From positions 53,028-117,027 of the forward strand of contig UZAN01039750.1 of the NCBI GenBank assembly GCA_900618425.1: DNA of 64,000 bases. The letters run 5' to 3'. Position 1 is the first letter of the stretch, and every line of letters starts with the position of its first letter. This DNA is from Echinostoma caproni. Taxonomy: Eukaryota; Platyhelminthes; Trematoda; Plagiorchiida; Echinostomatidae. The notes beneath the pieces are model-generated. The model was not told the DNA's origin. It did not search any database and saw only the letters and a program-made list of their open reading frames with translations. Positions 11,756-23,332 of this stretch are shown here, one piece after another. The translations under genes and the position numbers were made by a program.

Positions 11756-12410
11756 CTACAATTGGGGACCAATTATGAAACAAACTCTTGAATATTTTAA
11801 TTACTTTCCCTCTCTTTTTTTCTTGTAAATCCTTCTTTGGTACTAGTCATATTTATTTTGTTGTAATGGCATGATTAAGACACACTGAAAACGAGCCTGT
11901 TTGCCAATTTGTGTTCTAATTATGAACTACTATGACGTTTTCTATGTCCACCGACTCTTTTCAGCTTCCATCTGCAATCTACCTATATGAATTCCTCTAC
12001 TCACACTCTAGGCTACACAGTGGGTGATCTCATCCACCCACGCAACTCAATTCAAAAATATTTCATCCCACGTAAACATTAACAAGAGTCAGAAGACGCT
12101 TTTAGTTTAATTCACAGAGCACAACAGAGAAAGAGTAGTACCCGATTCTTAGCGCACTGCTTACAAGGATTCCCATTATTTTGACGTATAATTAATCACT
12201 TAGTATGTTTTTATGTAAATGGTTAGTTTAAACAAAGTCATGCACAAAAATCAATAAAATGCAAATTAAAATGTCTCTTCTTTACCGTACAATCTTTGCA
12301 GATTATCGGTGAATTGCGGGAACAGAACAGTGTGAAATATATAGGAAATTTCTTTCATCAATCTGAGACCTTGATTCTGGATTGATTTGGATGGTAGAAA
12401 TGCAGTTACG
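11756..12410. other. No supported gene
   Basis: AT-rich DNA without convincing exons. An AAATCT hexamer repeated about three times lies just outside, near 11198-11217. Confidence 0.35.
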
Positions 12411-12570
12411 CTTATTCAGAGCAGCCTATATATTTTTAAAAGAAAACCAATCTATCACTGTGTTATTCGATCAAACGTCGATAAGTCGAACGTGTGATAA
12501 TCATTTCAACAATCAAACCGCAATCGAGTTGCAAGCTGCCACCAATATTTTCGAATTGCACACTGAATAA
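12411..12570 (+). CDS. Candidate plus-strand exon, unknown protein
   Basis: The acceptor CGCTTATTCAG (ending 12410) opens a phase-2 frame to a TAA at 12568-12570. The peptide is protein-like (AAYIFLKENQSITVLFD, CDNHFNNQTAIELQ, AATNIFELHTE). No strong donor is seen inside, so it would be a last exon, but no AATAAA follows closely. A 153-codon frame on the other strand overlaps it; that frame looks like AT-rich noise. It could be a 5' exon of the gene continuing at 14062 if a non-consensus donor is used. Confidence 0.28.
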
Positions 12571-13022
12571 TCGCATGATAAACCAGGGTAGATAAAAGGA
12601 GAGTCAGAGAGAGAATGAATTGCATGCACTTATTAATAATCATGATGGCAGATATATCATAGGTTCTTTGAACACTTGTGTTGTGAAAGAGAAAAAGAAG
12701 CTTTGTGCTTGTTGGATCAAATAATCTCATTTGTAATTTTACAGTGTTTGACGATGAATGGTAGAACGTGTTGGAAGTACAGCCGAATAACCCTTCCAGA
12801 ATACATATGGATGAAAATAAGTAATGATCAATATATTTTACTTTTGAGTAAGAGTGAAAGTAATTACTAAACAGATTGAAGTTAGTGGCTTTCAGTGGAG
12901 GAAATTCATAAATGAACAGTCCAAAAAAATTAGATGTGTCTAAAATTTTAGTTATCGTGTTGTCCACAATTGATACTTCAGTGTTTTTTGTGATAAGTAG
13001 AAGGACTTGTAATGCTATCTTT

Positions 13023-13120
13023 GTCAGAAAATTTCCCGTTATTATCTAATTACTTTTTGAAAAGCGATGAACTTTTTACGTCACTACAAAATATCATTGA
13101 TGCCAGTGCAATTTTTTTCA
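13023..13120 (+). CDS. Weak candidate exon
   Basis: The acceptor CTATCTTTGTCAG (ending about 13026) is followed by an open frame (ENFPLLSNYFLKSDELFTSL). The only nearby donor (CCA|GTGCAA near 13104) is poor. Listed because it lies on the plus strand upstream of the well-supported chain starting at 14062. Confidence 0.2.
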
Positions 13121-14061
13121 GATTTAATTTTTTTGTTTTGAATTATGAAATGTTTATTGCTATCTTTGGGGGTCGAAGGCACACAAGGAAGCGGCCTATG
13201 CTTTTGCAGTATGCACGCTCTACCAGATGAGGTACGAGGTCACATCAATAGCATTGATCTTTCAATGAAACGTTCAGAGTTCTAGTCCACGTAATTTATT
13301 GACTTATCTCATCTGGACGATCCACATTATGGTTGTGATCCGTTATCAGCTCTGATCATAGTAAGTACCACCAGACTATAATTTATCTACTCCTTGATTC
13401 TCGAATCGTTTCTCTCCAATTTAATTCCATGGTCGGAAGAACATTGGTAACTCATGTTATTCTTGACCGTATGGGTTCCGCTTCTGACCTGAGTACCTTA
13501 TTCTTTGTAAAAATTGTTTAGTCTCGCTCACTCCAAGTTTCGCTCAGCCATTCATAATAACTGGAAGCTGTTTCATCACTGACATTTTACCTCGGACACC
13601 TTAAGTTGTTATTTCAAAGCGGTAACCCCTTGGGCTTCCTGAACTGGCCCCAAAAGCATCCTATAGGTCATCACTGTCAGATATAATGCTCATTCTTCAC
13701 TGTCGATGTAAGTGTCACTTATCGGCGGACAAAGGTCGACTGTCTGATGCGTGCGTTCTCAGCGGAGTCCGACAACGGCATCTGAGGAGAATATTTGCAC
13801 CCACTGGGAGGAGATTTGTCTATTTGCATCGAATTACCTTTTACTTGCAACGTGAATTATAAGATAGCAAGTTCCAAATGGCAAGCGGTTAGCATTAGTT
13901 TCTTCCTAGTCAACCAAAACTAAACATATTTATATTCTCAAATTCCTTCAAAAAATGGCTACCAGCTTTTTTGTTATCATTAGTCTATATCCTTATATTT
14001 CACAATGAAGTTGTTCTTCAACCTGAATTTAGAAATGCTGGAACAGAATTATTGTTTTCAG

Positions 14062-14146
14062 TTTGAACTTATCGATGAAAACATTGAGACAATAAGCGAC
14101 AGTTGTTCCTCCGTCAGGAAAGTTTTAAAAGAAAAAAGTGGTCCAG
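14062..14146 (+). CDS. Plus-strand gene, exon A (first supported exon)
   Basis: The acceptor TTGTTTTCAG ends at 14061 and the donor CCAG|GTGACA is at 14146/14147. The exon is 85 nt, phase 0 in and phase 1 out. The peptide is FELIDENIETISDS, then CSSVRKVLKEKSGP, acidic then basic. An alternative acceptor at 14031 would add ten codons in the same frame, which is open back to an ATG at 14005. It joins in register to 14349. The protein family is not recognised. Confidence 0.45.
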
Positions 14147-14348
14147 GTGACAATAACTACTGCTTCTGGAAAACAACAGTAAATAAACTATCCAAATGTA
14201 AGAGGAAGCGACTGCAACAGCTTACATACTAATCTCTAACAGAAAAAACAAAGCCGACCAAATTAAGGATCTCCGTCTCTTGGCGATCAGAACTCTTTTT
14301 ACTGAACTTGTCCTATTTTGATCCGTTTTTTTGTATTCATGTCGACAG

Positions 14349-14491
14349 ACTTGTCGTTGCCGCTTTTTCTCGTTGACTCGGTGGAGCGGAATGCCTGGTT
14401 CGGTTGGAGAATTATCTACCAGTTTGCAATCGCACCCTATAACATACTGCGGTCCGGTCATGAACAACTTTGCAAAAGAATTAAACAGACT
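14349..14491 (+). CDS. Plus-strand gene, exon B
   Basis: A very strong acceptor (CCGTTTTTTTGTATTC... to CGACAG, ending 14348) opens a phase-1 frame. The donor ACT|GTAAAA at 14491/14492 closes it at phase 0. The peptide is strongly protein-like: LSLPLFLVDSVERNAWFGW, then RIIYQFAIAPYNILRSGHEQ and LCKRIKQT. The intron from exon A is 202 nt. If the donor is not used, the frame ends at a TAA 18 nt later. The aromatic, partly hydrophobic character suggests a folded domain; no family identified. Confidence 0.52.
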
Positions 14492-15340
14492 GTAAAAGCG
14501 GATAACTAACCTGATAGGGTTAGGTTGTTTTCAGGCAAGGAAAATACTTAAAGTTGTCAAAAGAAAGTTGCTTCATTCTTTAGTGAATACTCACGAGAAT
14601 TCGCCCAAAGACGGTGTTACTTTGATTGGATAAACATATTTGTTTCGAAAGGACCAAAATATCAACCCATCTAAACGTTTGACCATCTTTTGATGCAGTA
14701 CTCCAGAAGCATACAAGCTTCAATGAGAAAAATGAGTTCCATCATTTATACATCACTTTAATCTAAAGACAATGTATTTGAATCCCACCGCTACATCAAT
14801 AGCCCTGCCCGTAAACGTAGAGTTTGTCAAACACTAAACATTTAATAGTAACTCAGCGACATATCTTTATCAAGAAAAATAATTGAAATTGATATATGCT
14901 CAAGCAGATGTTAGAATATAAGAAATTTTGGAGGTAGCTGCTGCCAAAAGATATAAATCCCTGTCATAACGAACAAAAGAGTTGTTCGCCAACTCAGATA
15001 TTCCCTTGGAAACCATATCCACTTTTTTAAATGTGGTTACAATATAAGCCGCTCATGAGCATTTTGTAAACAGTAAACTCATTCGCGGTAAACAATGGTT
15101 GTAAAAGATCAATATCTATTTTAGGTCAATAGAAGTTTCGTTGGTTCTTCCTTTAAATGTATCTATCTTCAGGTGCAGGAAAACCAAAATAGAAATTAGT
15201 GAATATCGCTCTTGGAAATAAAAATGCTTGCGGAAGATATTCCCACAGCACACACTTTTCTGGGATAGACATAACTAAAGTGATTCTAATCTCATCACTC
15301 AACTACCGATGATTTAAAGCTCATTATACTGCGAGAACAG

Positions 15341-15387
15341 TGTTTTCTAATAGTTATTTTCTTTCCGATAAGAACAACTTCCCTTCG
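15341..15387 (+). CDS. Plus-strand gene, exon C1 (47 nt)
   Basis: The exon ends at a near-perfect donor, CTTCG|GTAAGT (15387/15388). The preceding acceptor GCGAGAACAG (ending 15340) is weak. In the phase set by exon B (0) it reads CFLIVIFFPIRTTSL and exits at phase 2, as exon C2 needs. A second frame is also open here, so the phase chain is the main argument. Confidence 0.35.
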
Positions 15388-15467
15388 GTAAGTCTAAAAT
15401 TGACCAGTTGCTTATATCACAGAATAAATCTAACTCAGAAACCAAATGATTTACTCAACCGTTTCAG

Positions 15468-15529
15468 AATCTATGTTCCAAAACTTTCCATTCGGGTCCG
15501 CATTGCAAAAGAAAACTCAACTTGGCAGG
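15468..15529 (+). CDS. Plus-strand gene, exon C2 (62 nt)
   Basis: The acceptor CTCAACCGTTTCAG (ending 15467) and donor CAGG|GTAACT (15529/15530) bound a phase 2 to 1 exon reading IYVPKLSIRVRIAKENSTWQ. The intron separating it from C1 is 80 nt (GTAAGT...TTTCAG). The alternating hydrophobic pattern suggests beta strands. The next supported exon is about 2.85 kb away. Confidence 0.42.
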
Positions 15530-18378
15530 GTAACTAAAGTTAGAGACAAGGAGGTTTCCATCTCGTAGTAAATAGCACAGCACCTCAGTTTTTCAAACAT
15601 GAAATTGTACCCCATACACAGCTTAGAAGCATTTTGTAGCAAAAGCAGTCGATACAGTCATCATCCTCCTACCTGTATCACAATGAAAATTTTGATGGTT
15701 AATAAACTCAGCACTTTTGGCAGGTAATATTTCATGATTCTGCCGGTAGTAGATATCTCGTATACTTATTTCTATTCCTCCGTGTACAATGATTTTGTGA
15801 TTGTTTTCAGGGGGTGAAACCGATCTAAACATTGAAGCATATTCTGGTAGTGGAGTCACTAGGTGATGAGAAACATGAACCCCGTCCCAGGTTATACCAA
15901 GTAGTTGACTTGTAAACCGGCGAACAATTCGACTGCTTTGACACTCTATGGAACTCTGATAATTTGTTTATATTTACTTTCCATACTACTACAAGCCCAA
16001 TTTATATTTTATTATCTACGGTTAACAGGCATTTGAATTTCCGTGTATACCCTTCACATATAAAGATACTAAAAACTGGCCTCCAGGTTGATTGTTTTCA
16101 CGAATTATAAATGTGGGTCGTTGAACACTGATACAGTAGTATATCGAGAATAGACTGCCTTTCTTTTTCGGTCTGACAAGTGAAGTAATGGGAAACTCAC
16201 CTCACATGCCAGGTACATTATCTCCAAAGCTCATCAAATACTCTCTCCATGGAAATCGTGTGCCCCTAATGACCAGTGACACCCACCCCGGGGTTCTGAA
16301 AAGGGGCCAAATGAACCAGTGCGCGTATGCATGTGAAAAGAAAAAGAAACCGGGAGAACCCAAAGCATTCCTTAGTCTATTGATTTGCTCTTCGTAAGAC
16401 AAATCGGTATACGAATCACTGAACCACCCCACCTAAGATGACCTTGGAAGTGTAGACAACAGACAAACAAAAAGTTGGCATACAATCTGAGATGAAGTTG
16501 AAGAGCTAATGAACCAGAGAAAGGTCACCGAAGTGGATTGTAGACGCCATTTTAGAATTAATTGGAAGAATTTGTCTAAGAAAAAGGTAAATTCATGTTG
16601 CGAGCGAAAGGGAATCAAAGCGTTGTAAATGTCTCACTCTGTCCAATCCGACGTGCACACATCTTCTTCACCCACAGTACACCAAAATATAAATGAAATG
16701 CATTTATGAAGTCCAAACAGGGACAATAATAATGGCATTCACGTATTAAAGTACTTGTGCTAATTCGGTTTGTTCATCCCAACGCTTGAGGAAATTGTTT
16801 AGGGACTTGAATGAATGCATATTTGGTATGGTTGGAATCTGCTGTAAATATCAAATCACCGAAATCCCTCCCAGACATACACACACAAACACACGAGCAC
16901 GAAAAATCAGTGTGGTATCACGCGGGACGACTATACAGTGATTCGCCTGTGTATTTGAAATCACATCAGTATGACATGAGTTCTGAGTATCTGGAGAGGA
17001 AGAGTGGTACATCGTACAGGCATTCAGGAATACTTTATGAAACATATCACCTAAGTCGACGAAAAACTAGTTGTACCACATGGGGATATTTAATCACTAG
17101 ATTGCCGAAGACATTTCTTTAGAACGAAATTATCACCAATGAAAATACCTCAGGACAGGTGGTATTTAGCTGCTTACCGTAACTCTTGTAGTAATGGAAC
17201 GTCATTGTTGTAAGAAAATGACTTGAAGTAGGAATTATTGTCAGCCTCTCTATTTCTGTTAGGATATTTTGGTCCACGCTGAGGGTGTCGGATAATGTTA
17301 ATCAATTAAATCGGAATCGGACTATCGAGCTCGAGCTCGAAATTATAGCTCATTTTTCACTAGTCAAGTCAACCTGCAGTACGTCGTTTAGATACCAGAT
17401 CTCGGGAGACAGGTTTTATTCCATTCCAAGAACAACCGTATTTTACTGTGATAATTTGTGCAAGCAACTAAGCCTACATTTTAGCGAAGGCAAAAGGAAA
17501 TTAAACGATGAGGGTTGGGCACGGAGGCTTCTTTTAGTTTCCAATGAACATGACATTACAATAAGTTGTTTGTATCTTAGGCTTGCGTTTCTTTTTAACA
17601 AAGCCTGGGATCGTTTTCTATTAATCCCGTTTTATGCTAATGAATTTCATGGATAAACACTGGTAGCGGGCGATTCAAATGTACTCCATAAGATGGTCTT
17701 TTAGAAACTTCATTATTCAGGTCTATTCTCAAATTATCAAACAGAATGAGGACTCTAAACAATAAGTCATATAGGAAACCTTACTGAAAATTTTATTTTT
17801 CAGCTGTTTTCAATCTATAAGTAAATTAATTGATAAAATACTTGGCTGACAAATTATCCCGTTTAAAACCATGTGATCGCAAAATAACTTCAAAATTTGG
17901 TTAAACACATAGTTCGGTGTACCTACATCTACCAAACAAGTGCCCCACAGTATTTGCAGTACTTAACTAGGAAGAGAAAAGTGAAAACTTAACCTCAAAG
18001 TTGAGCGTTATATAGGCAAAAAGCAAGGATCAATCATTATTTCTGCCACGATGTAAGAAATTTGAAATAAGAAGGAAAGCTAAAATGGTTTAAGATATTG
18101 AAAGTCCTCTGAAGGTAATGGAAAGGGTCACTCTGTGTTCATGGTTTGTAGATTTGTAATATCAGTTAGCCTTATCCAGTCGTGGTTATCCATCTCTTGA
18201 TAAAATGGCTTTATTACAACAAAACATAGAAACAATAAAACTGTGGGGTTTTTGCTTGTTTAGGGTAGCAATCGTGTATAATTTAAAAGCGACCTCTATA
18301 CACACAAAGCACTTTCATGGGGCTAATCTTCGGTACTTTGATACTCGGTGATTACGATTAAATCAAAGCATTTTTCAG
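15530..18378. other. Long intron of the plus-strand gene, with unexplained minus-strand signals
   Basis: Mostly AT-rich. At 16202-16432 the minus strand has two strong acceptors (near 16433 and 16291), an open frame ending GDNVPGM-stop and an AG|GTGAGT donor two bases past the stop (about 16199), a contradictory set that may mark a dispersed repeat. A 16-bp palindrome (TCGAGCTCGAGCTCGA) lies near 17326-17341. A 123-codon frame at 17285-17656 has no ATG or clear splice frame. Confidence 0.3.
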
Positions 18379-18497
18379 AACCAACATGGCCGAATAGTCA
18401 AAAGATGTCGAAACGAAACAAATTCCCACGAAAACCTTTTAAAGTACCGATTGAGTACATGAACCTCATTATTGCTGACCACGTTGGAAGAATACTG
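18379..18497 (+). CDS. Plus-strand gene, exon D
   Basis: The acceptor AAGCATTTTTCAG (ending 18378) and donor ATACTG|GTAAAC (18497/18498) give a 119-nt exon, phase 1 in and 0 out, as required by exon C2. The peptide is PTWPNSQKMSKRNKFPRK, then PFKVPIEYMNLIIADHVGRI: a basic linker followed by an amphipathic segment. The following 123-nt intron is a multiple of three and has no stop, so its retention would keep the frame. Confidence 0.45.
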
Positions 18498-18620
18498 GTA
18501 AACCGAGCGACTTCCTTATCTGATATCTCTGGTTCTCCTCGAATCGCTTACAAATATTCACTCTCTGCTTTTACCGCTGTTGCTCACTTTGCTAACACCG
18601 TAATTTTTCTTTTGATACAG

Positions 18621-18638
18621 GATACGCTGATGCCCTAG
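18621..18638 (+). CDS. Plus-strand gene, terminal exon E
   Basis: A very strong acceptor (TTTTTCTTTTGATACAG, ending 18620) leads in phase 0 to GAT ACG CTG ATG CCC TAG, so the protein would end DTLMP. The A-E exons total 474 nt, a multiple of three. The 3' UTR is about 200 nt to the AATAAA at 18839. Confidence 0.42.
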   Translation, partial: DTLMP

Positions 18639-18838
18639 AGTTGCTTGAACACGAGTCTGTTTATCATTCAATGTCTTTCTAATTGCCAACTGGGGGATTC
18701 AGTGTGTTGTATGTTTTTATGCACTGCTTCTCAGATCGAACGTGATTTATTTTCGTAACAGTAATGCTTTTTTTATTTACAGACTTTATTCCGGTTGTTT
18801 AGGGTGCAATTTGGTCTCTATTTTATTTATTCTGTGTA

Positions 18839-18844
18839 AATAAA
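18839..18844 (+). terminator. AATAAA polyadenylation signal (plus)
   Basis: AATAAA about 200 nt downstream of the predicted stop at 18636-18638, on the strand of the 14-18.6 kb gene. Confidence 0.45.
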
Positions 18845-19126
18845 TGAGCTCCCTGTTCATCACAACTTTACCGCACGCACTTATGTTGATAACTCCAGTG
18901 TCTTCTCAGTTGCCTTGACAGTTTCTATCAACTAACCACGGTCCTTTACACCAAATTTGACATATAGGGTTTCATCTTTTTAATCTCAAAGTAGACCTTC
19001 GGTATCAATGTCTTATTCATTTATCAATCATATAATGTCCTAAGCAGACCACCGTTTACTGTCGATCACAATTAATTTTTCACATTTTTGTTAACATCTC
19101 AATTTTAAGCTTCTCTATACACAAAT

Positions 19127-20070
19127 TGTGATGGAACGCAGTACAAAGAGAGTACTGGTTAGCGACCGAATCAAGAATGGGGCTCATCCGACCAGACGCG
19201 CAGACGCAGCGGCGGGAAATGCCTCGCGAGACAATGTTGACTGCCACCCGAAACGAGCGAANNNNNNNNNNNNNNNNNNNNNNNNNNNNNNNNNNNNNNN
19301 NNNNNNNNNNNNNNNNNNNNNNNNNNNNNNNNNNNNNNNNNNNNNNNNNNNNNNNNNNNNNNNNNNNNNNNNNNNNNNNNNNNNNNNNNNNNNNNNNNNN
19401 NNNNNNNNNNNNNNNNNNNNNNNNNNNNNNNNNNNNNNNNNNNNNNNNNNNNNNNNNNNNNNNNNNNNNNNNNNNNNNNNNNNNNNNNNNNNNNNNNNNN
19501 NNNNNNNNNNNNNNNNNNNNNNNNNNNNNNNNNNNNNNNNNNNNNNNNNNNNNNNNNNNNNNNNNNNNNNNNNNNNNNNNNNNNNNNNNNNNNNNNNNNN
19601 NNNNNNNNNNNNNNNNNNNNNNNNNNNNNNNNNNNNNNNNNNNNNNNNNNNNNNNNNNNNNNNNNNNNNNNNNNNNNNNNNNNNNNNNNNNNNNNNNNNN
19701 NNNNNNNNNNNNNNNNNNNNNNNNNNNNNNNNNNNNNNNNNNNNNNNNNNNNNNNNNNNNNNNNNNNNNNNNNNNNNNNNNNNNNNNNNNNNNNNNNNNN
19801 NNNNNNNNNNNNNNNNNNNNNNNNNNNNNNNNNNNNNNNNNNNNNNNNNNNNNNNNNNNNNNNNNNNNNNNNNNNNNNNNNNNNNNNNNNNNNNNNNNNN
19901 NNNNNNNNNNNNNNNNNNACAGCCCGACAGACAATCCGCAGCTAACGGGAAAGATACCCGTCGAATGCCACGAAGTCGGAGCTGTCGGTCAACGCATCTG
20001 CGCGTCTGGTCGGATGAGCGCCATTCATGATTCGGTCGCTAGCCAGGACTCCCTTTGTACCACCACAATA
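19127..20070. mobile_element. Foldback or TIR element with inner part replaced by an assembly gap
   Basis: The left arm (19127-19205) and the reverse complement of the right arm (about 19997-20070) are near-identical. Both contain TAGCGACCGAATCA and CTCATCCGACCAGACGCGCA, with a few substitutions and one short indel. The arms point inward toward the 657-N gap. Terminal inverted repeats of about 75-80 bp with no visible coding sequence suggest a MITE, foldback element or TIR transposon; both ends share ATTGTG(A/G)TGG. I could not see an obvious target-site duplication. The arms are markedly more GC/CpG-rich than the surroundings. Confidence 0.6.
19262..19918. other. Assembly gap (657 N)
   Basis: Run of N. 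Open frames that cross it are artefacts. It lies between the inverted arms described above. Confidence 0.95.
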
Positions 20071-20404
20071 TCACCGCTTACCGAAATAGCATCCGTCCTA
20101 TCCTATTCGTATTTTAATAACCCGGAAATTCAACATTACGTCTGTTATTGATCACCTTTCACGTCCGTATTGTTATCTTTGCCACAAGCAACTATTTGTC
20201 ACGTTTTTATATTGGTTCTCTTTGATCAAAAGCATATTTTCACTGTGTTCCTTTGAAAAAATGAAACCTCATCCAGTGAGCGATTGAAGTTTAATCATAC
20301 TTGGTTTGCCTTGACATTTTTGTGCTTATTTAATAGCAATTTGTTCAGTGCTAAATTGTGTTGTGTGCAGAGCGAAGCAAACGCTGACGGAATACCTGGA
20401 AGCC

Positions 20405-20485
20405 ATTGCAAAGCTCGTTCTAGCTCAGTTGGTCTCATTAGTCGTGCCTACTCATCCATGTAATTGAGGATGAAACCCGCGTTAT
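20405..20485 (+). repeat. tRNA-like box A sequence (possible SINE fragment)
   Basis: CTAGCTCAGTTGGT matches a RNA polymerase III box A as in tRNAs. No convincing box B follows at tRNA spacing, so it is a relic at best. Confidence 0.3.
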
Positions 20486-22930
20486 TTCGGACAGAATGTC
20501 AGCAAACCGACCTCCTACTTGGTTAGATCGTTTTCACTTTTCCTATGACAAACTGCCTGATGACTTTTTGATTTAACAGGTATAGAGACTATGTTGCAAT
20601 TAATCCAGAATTATACGCCTGAAGATATTGTTTTTCTTACAATTCACTAAGCGAAAATTTTAACCCTAAAGAGTAGTAGTAGTAAAGAGTAGTAATATTT
20701 CTTCAGATTTTAGAACTGTTTTGATCTCATCGATGAAGGGCACGAATAAATAACTGGAAACACAAGACCAATTCAGCTTATTATAGTTGCTGGTATGGTG
20801 CTCATAAATAAACTGTGCCAGGCAGTTGCATTTCTGAAATTGTATGATGAACACATTTCAAGCTATCATAATAGGCTCTCTGTTGGCTGCTTTCAGAAAC
20901 TTTTGGATAATGTGCAACTACACTTTACATTTATCGCGTAAATGGCCAAAGCAAATCCCTGGAAAACCAAGAACTCTTGCAAACAGTTTCTGAATAAATA
21001 GGCGAAAAACTGCCAACGTTTTCCAAACCCAAGTTTTTTTAGGCGCGCACAAGCACTTCCCAAATTTGTATTGCAGAATAAACTGTCATCGTTACCTTAG
21101 ATACTTTGTATTTAAAGAGTGAACGTTGCCATGCGTTAGTGAATTCCATGCTACATAAAATACAAATCTGACTAACTGCCATGGTGTTCAGATGACTTTC
21201 ATTTGACGTCCGTTTTGCAAGCCCTGTGACTGAAATCAGGCTAAACCATGCTTATTTCTGATGACATCACAAAGGATTTATGTTTATTCCTTACATGCTG
21301 CTAGAAAATAAAACAGTACGGTAATTAAAATTGTTTTTTTTCACAAATTCAGCTCACTACTCAATGTATGTCTTCAGATTACAACTTTATTGGTGCCGGA
21401 CACACGGAACCTTAGTACAACCACCAAGGAAAAGCTAAAATCCAGCAACATTTATTCATTCCATATTAATCTCCATCTACTCGAAAACTTAAAGTTTTGT
21501 TCTCGAGTATGAAAGTCACAATGTTTCTTCATAACTTCACTGTCGCAGCAACCCAAATAAAAGAAAGTCACTTTTCTGCAGGGACTGGTTAAGACACGAA
21601 TATTAATACTATTATTTCAATAAACAATATTCATACTGATGATTATTATATACAAATTCATTGGGGAAACAACGCCACTAAGAACCCGTACACGAAGTCT
21701 CCAAAATGTATATTAGAACCTCCGTGAAAATTTGTCCGAGAGGGGATCAACAACAGTAGTTTTTATGCATTTATCCCATATATGCAGCTTCAACAATATG
21801 TCTTTTAGATTCCGATACAGTGAATTTGACAAAGGAACTCTCGAGACCCCAATCTGTACTACTATGATCGATATCACAGAACTGCTTAGTCCTTTATCTG
21901 CGGTATGGAACTTTGATATTTCATTGGTAGCACTTTTCAAGTTTTCTACTACTGGTAATTAATTGATTTATTACTTTTGATTACTTTTGATTTTTATTCC
22001 AGTTCATTTATTCATACAAGGTTCGTTGTGATTCTCTTTTTTGCTAATTAATGAGATGTTTTTACCTGCTGAATTTTTAGTTTACTCTGAAATTTCAGGA
22101 GTCTGCTATATTCGTGATCTCCGCTCAGCACAATCAAGTAGAATACTGCGAACTCGTTAACTCGCCCTCTGTTCGCCACTGAAAGTAGTGAAGCCAAAAT
22201 CGGTTGATTACGATATCACACATGTGGATCAGTGAATATGATTGATCATTGTTGTCTGGTTGTAGCGGTTAATGTCAAGCACTTTGCGAATATGATCCAA
22301 AAAATCGATCTAGTTCCGTAAGAAAACTTCTTATACATTAATTGTTGCGCCGTACAGAATCCGATGATAAGTGTGATAAAAAAGTTCCACAGTTTTTTTA
22401 GGTGTAGTAACTTGCCTATACTAAGCTCTTTTATTTTCCTCGGAGGTTGTTATTCAGAAAATTGTCCTCCAAAAGTAAAGCTTACACTTCAACTTTCTTA
22501 TTTTTACTTCACCTAAACTTTTTATTAATATACTCAATAAATTGTTAATGATAATTCATTGAAAATAATCATTCAGCACTATGTTGTTATTTATACTGAA
22601 ATCATCAGTATGCCCAAGACGATACTACTTATAATAATGATCCGGTATTGTGCACTTATCACACTGTGCCGAAAGATCATCCCGTTTCAATAAGAACCAA
22701 GGCCAGATCAGCAATGCTCATACCATCGCAGTCAGAGAAACCCTGGTGGCCTACCGAAGCCGGGTGTGATAGCATTCCCAGCCAGGTCTGCCTTATGTAA
22801 TTTATTTTGGACACTTTCAGGAACCATTCCGTTTTTATAATAGTATTTTCAGTTGAATCTTAGAAAATAATAGTTCAACTGAGAGGTGAAATCTCAGCAG
22901 TTCACTAACTTTACAGTGAAGATATATAAG
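20486..22930. other. AT-rich DNA with one possible minus-strand coding stretch
   Basis: At 21713-21940 the minus strand has an open, lysine-rich protein-like frame (KFHTADKGLSSSVI; YRNLKDILLKLHIWDKCIK) ending in a stop, but no good acceptor. The plus strand is open over nearly the same bases. A short direct repeat (TTGATTACTTT twice) lies at 21964-21990. Nothing else supported. Confidence 0.25.
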
Positions 22931-22975
22931 TATAGGTAGTATGAACAATTTAAAATTTTCTTATAGGAAAAGTCT

Positions 22976-23010
22976 AATAAAAGAGTCGTTGAATGGGGCA
23001 GGTGATAATT
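22976..23010 (+). CDS. Very short candidate exon
   Basis: A strong acceptor (AAAATTTTCTTATAG, ending near 22967) and a donor (GGGCAG|GTGATA near 23001) enclose about 35 nt open in two frames. If the donor is skipped, one frame continues to 23213. It may belong to the same plus-strand gene as the exon at 23164. Confidence 0.2.
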
Positions 23011-23163
23011 ACTTTATGAGTAAATTGGAGACAGATGAGGTACAGAGTGGTACTGTTTTTGTGAATGTAGGTGCGGAGACGAGTTTAAATTTGGAGTTTT
23101 GGGGGCTTTACACAATTGGTAGACAGTGTCCTTCGTCCCGATTTATCCCGTTATTAAATTCAG

Positions 23164-23332
23164 TCGCGAAAGTGAAATGCCCGGAAACGAAATTTGCTCT
23201 AGACACAACTTAATGGACTACATAAAACTTACCCATCAACGGTACCATATATTGAGACGAAAGTTCAAACAACTTGGAGAAACAAGCGACATCCAATGCC
23301 ATTCACAACTACTCTTCATTCTTTTCGCTGCA
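23164..23332 (+). CDS. Candidate internal exon, unknown protein
   Basis: A long pyrimidine-rich tract (CCTTCGTCCCGATTTATCCC) precedes AATTCAG ending at 23163. The donor is GCTGCA|GTAGAA at 23332/23333. The 169-nt exon is phase 2 in and 0 out. The peptide ESEMPGNEICSRHNLMDY is followed by IKLTHQRYHILRRKFKQLGE, an amphipathic, helix-prone basic segment, then a hydrophobic end (LLFILFAA). No family recognised. Confidence 0.4.

Noticed and set aside
12506..12967. A 153-codon minus-strand ORF
   Set aside because: Composition is that of translated AT-rich DNA (F, I, L, Y, S, N rich) and the splice signals inside it contradict one long exon.
16202..16432. A 76-codon minus ORF with strong acceptors
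   Set aside because: The stop falls two bases before the only good donor, no AATAAA follows, and the sequence may be repetitive.
19080..20151. Frames of about 280-320 codons
   Set aside because: They consist mainly of N; only the flanks are sequence, and these are inverted-repeat arms, not coding.
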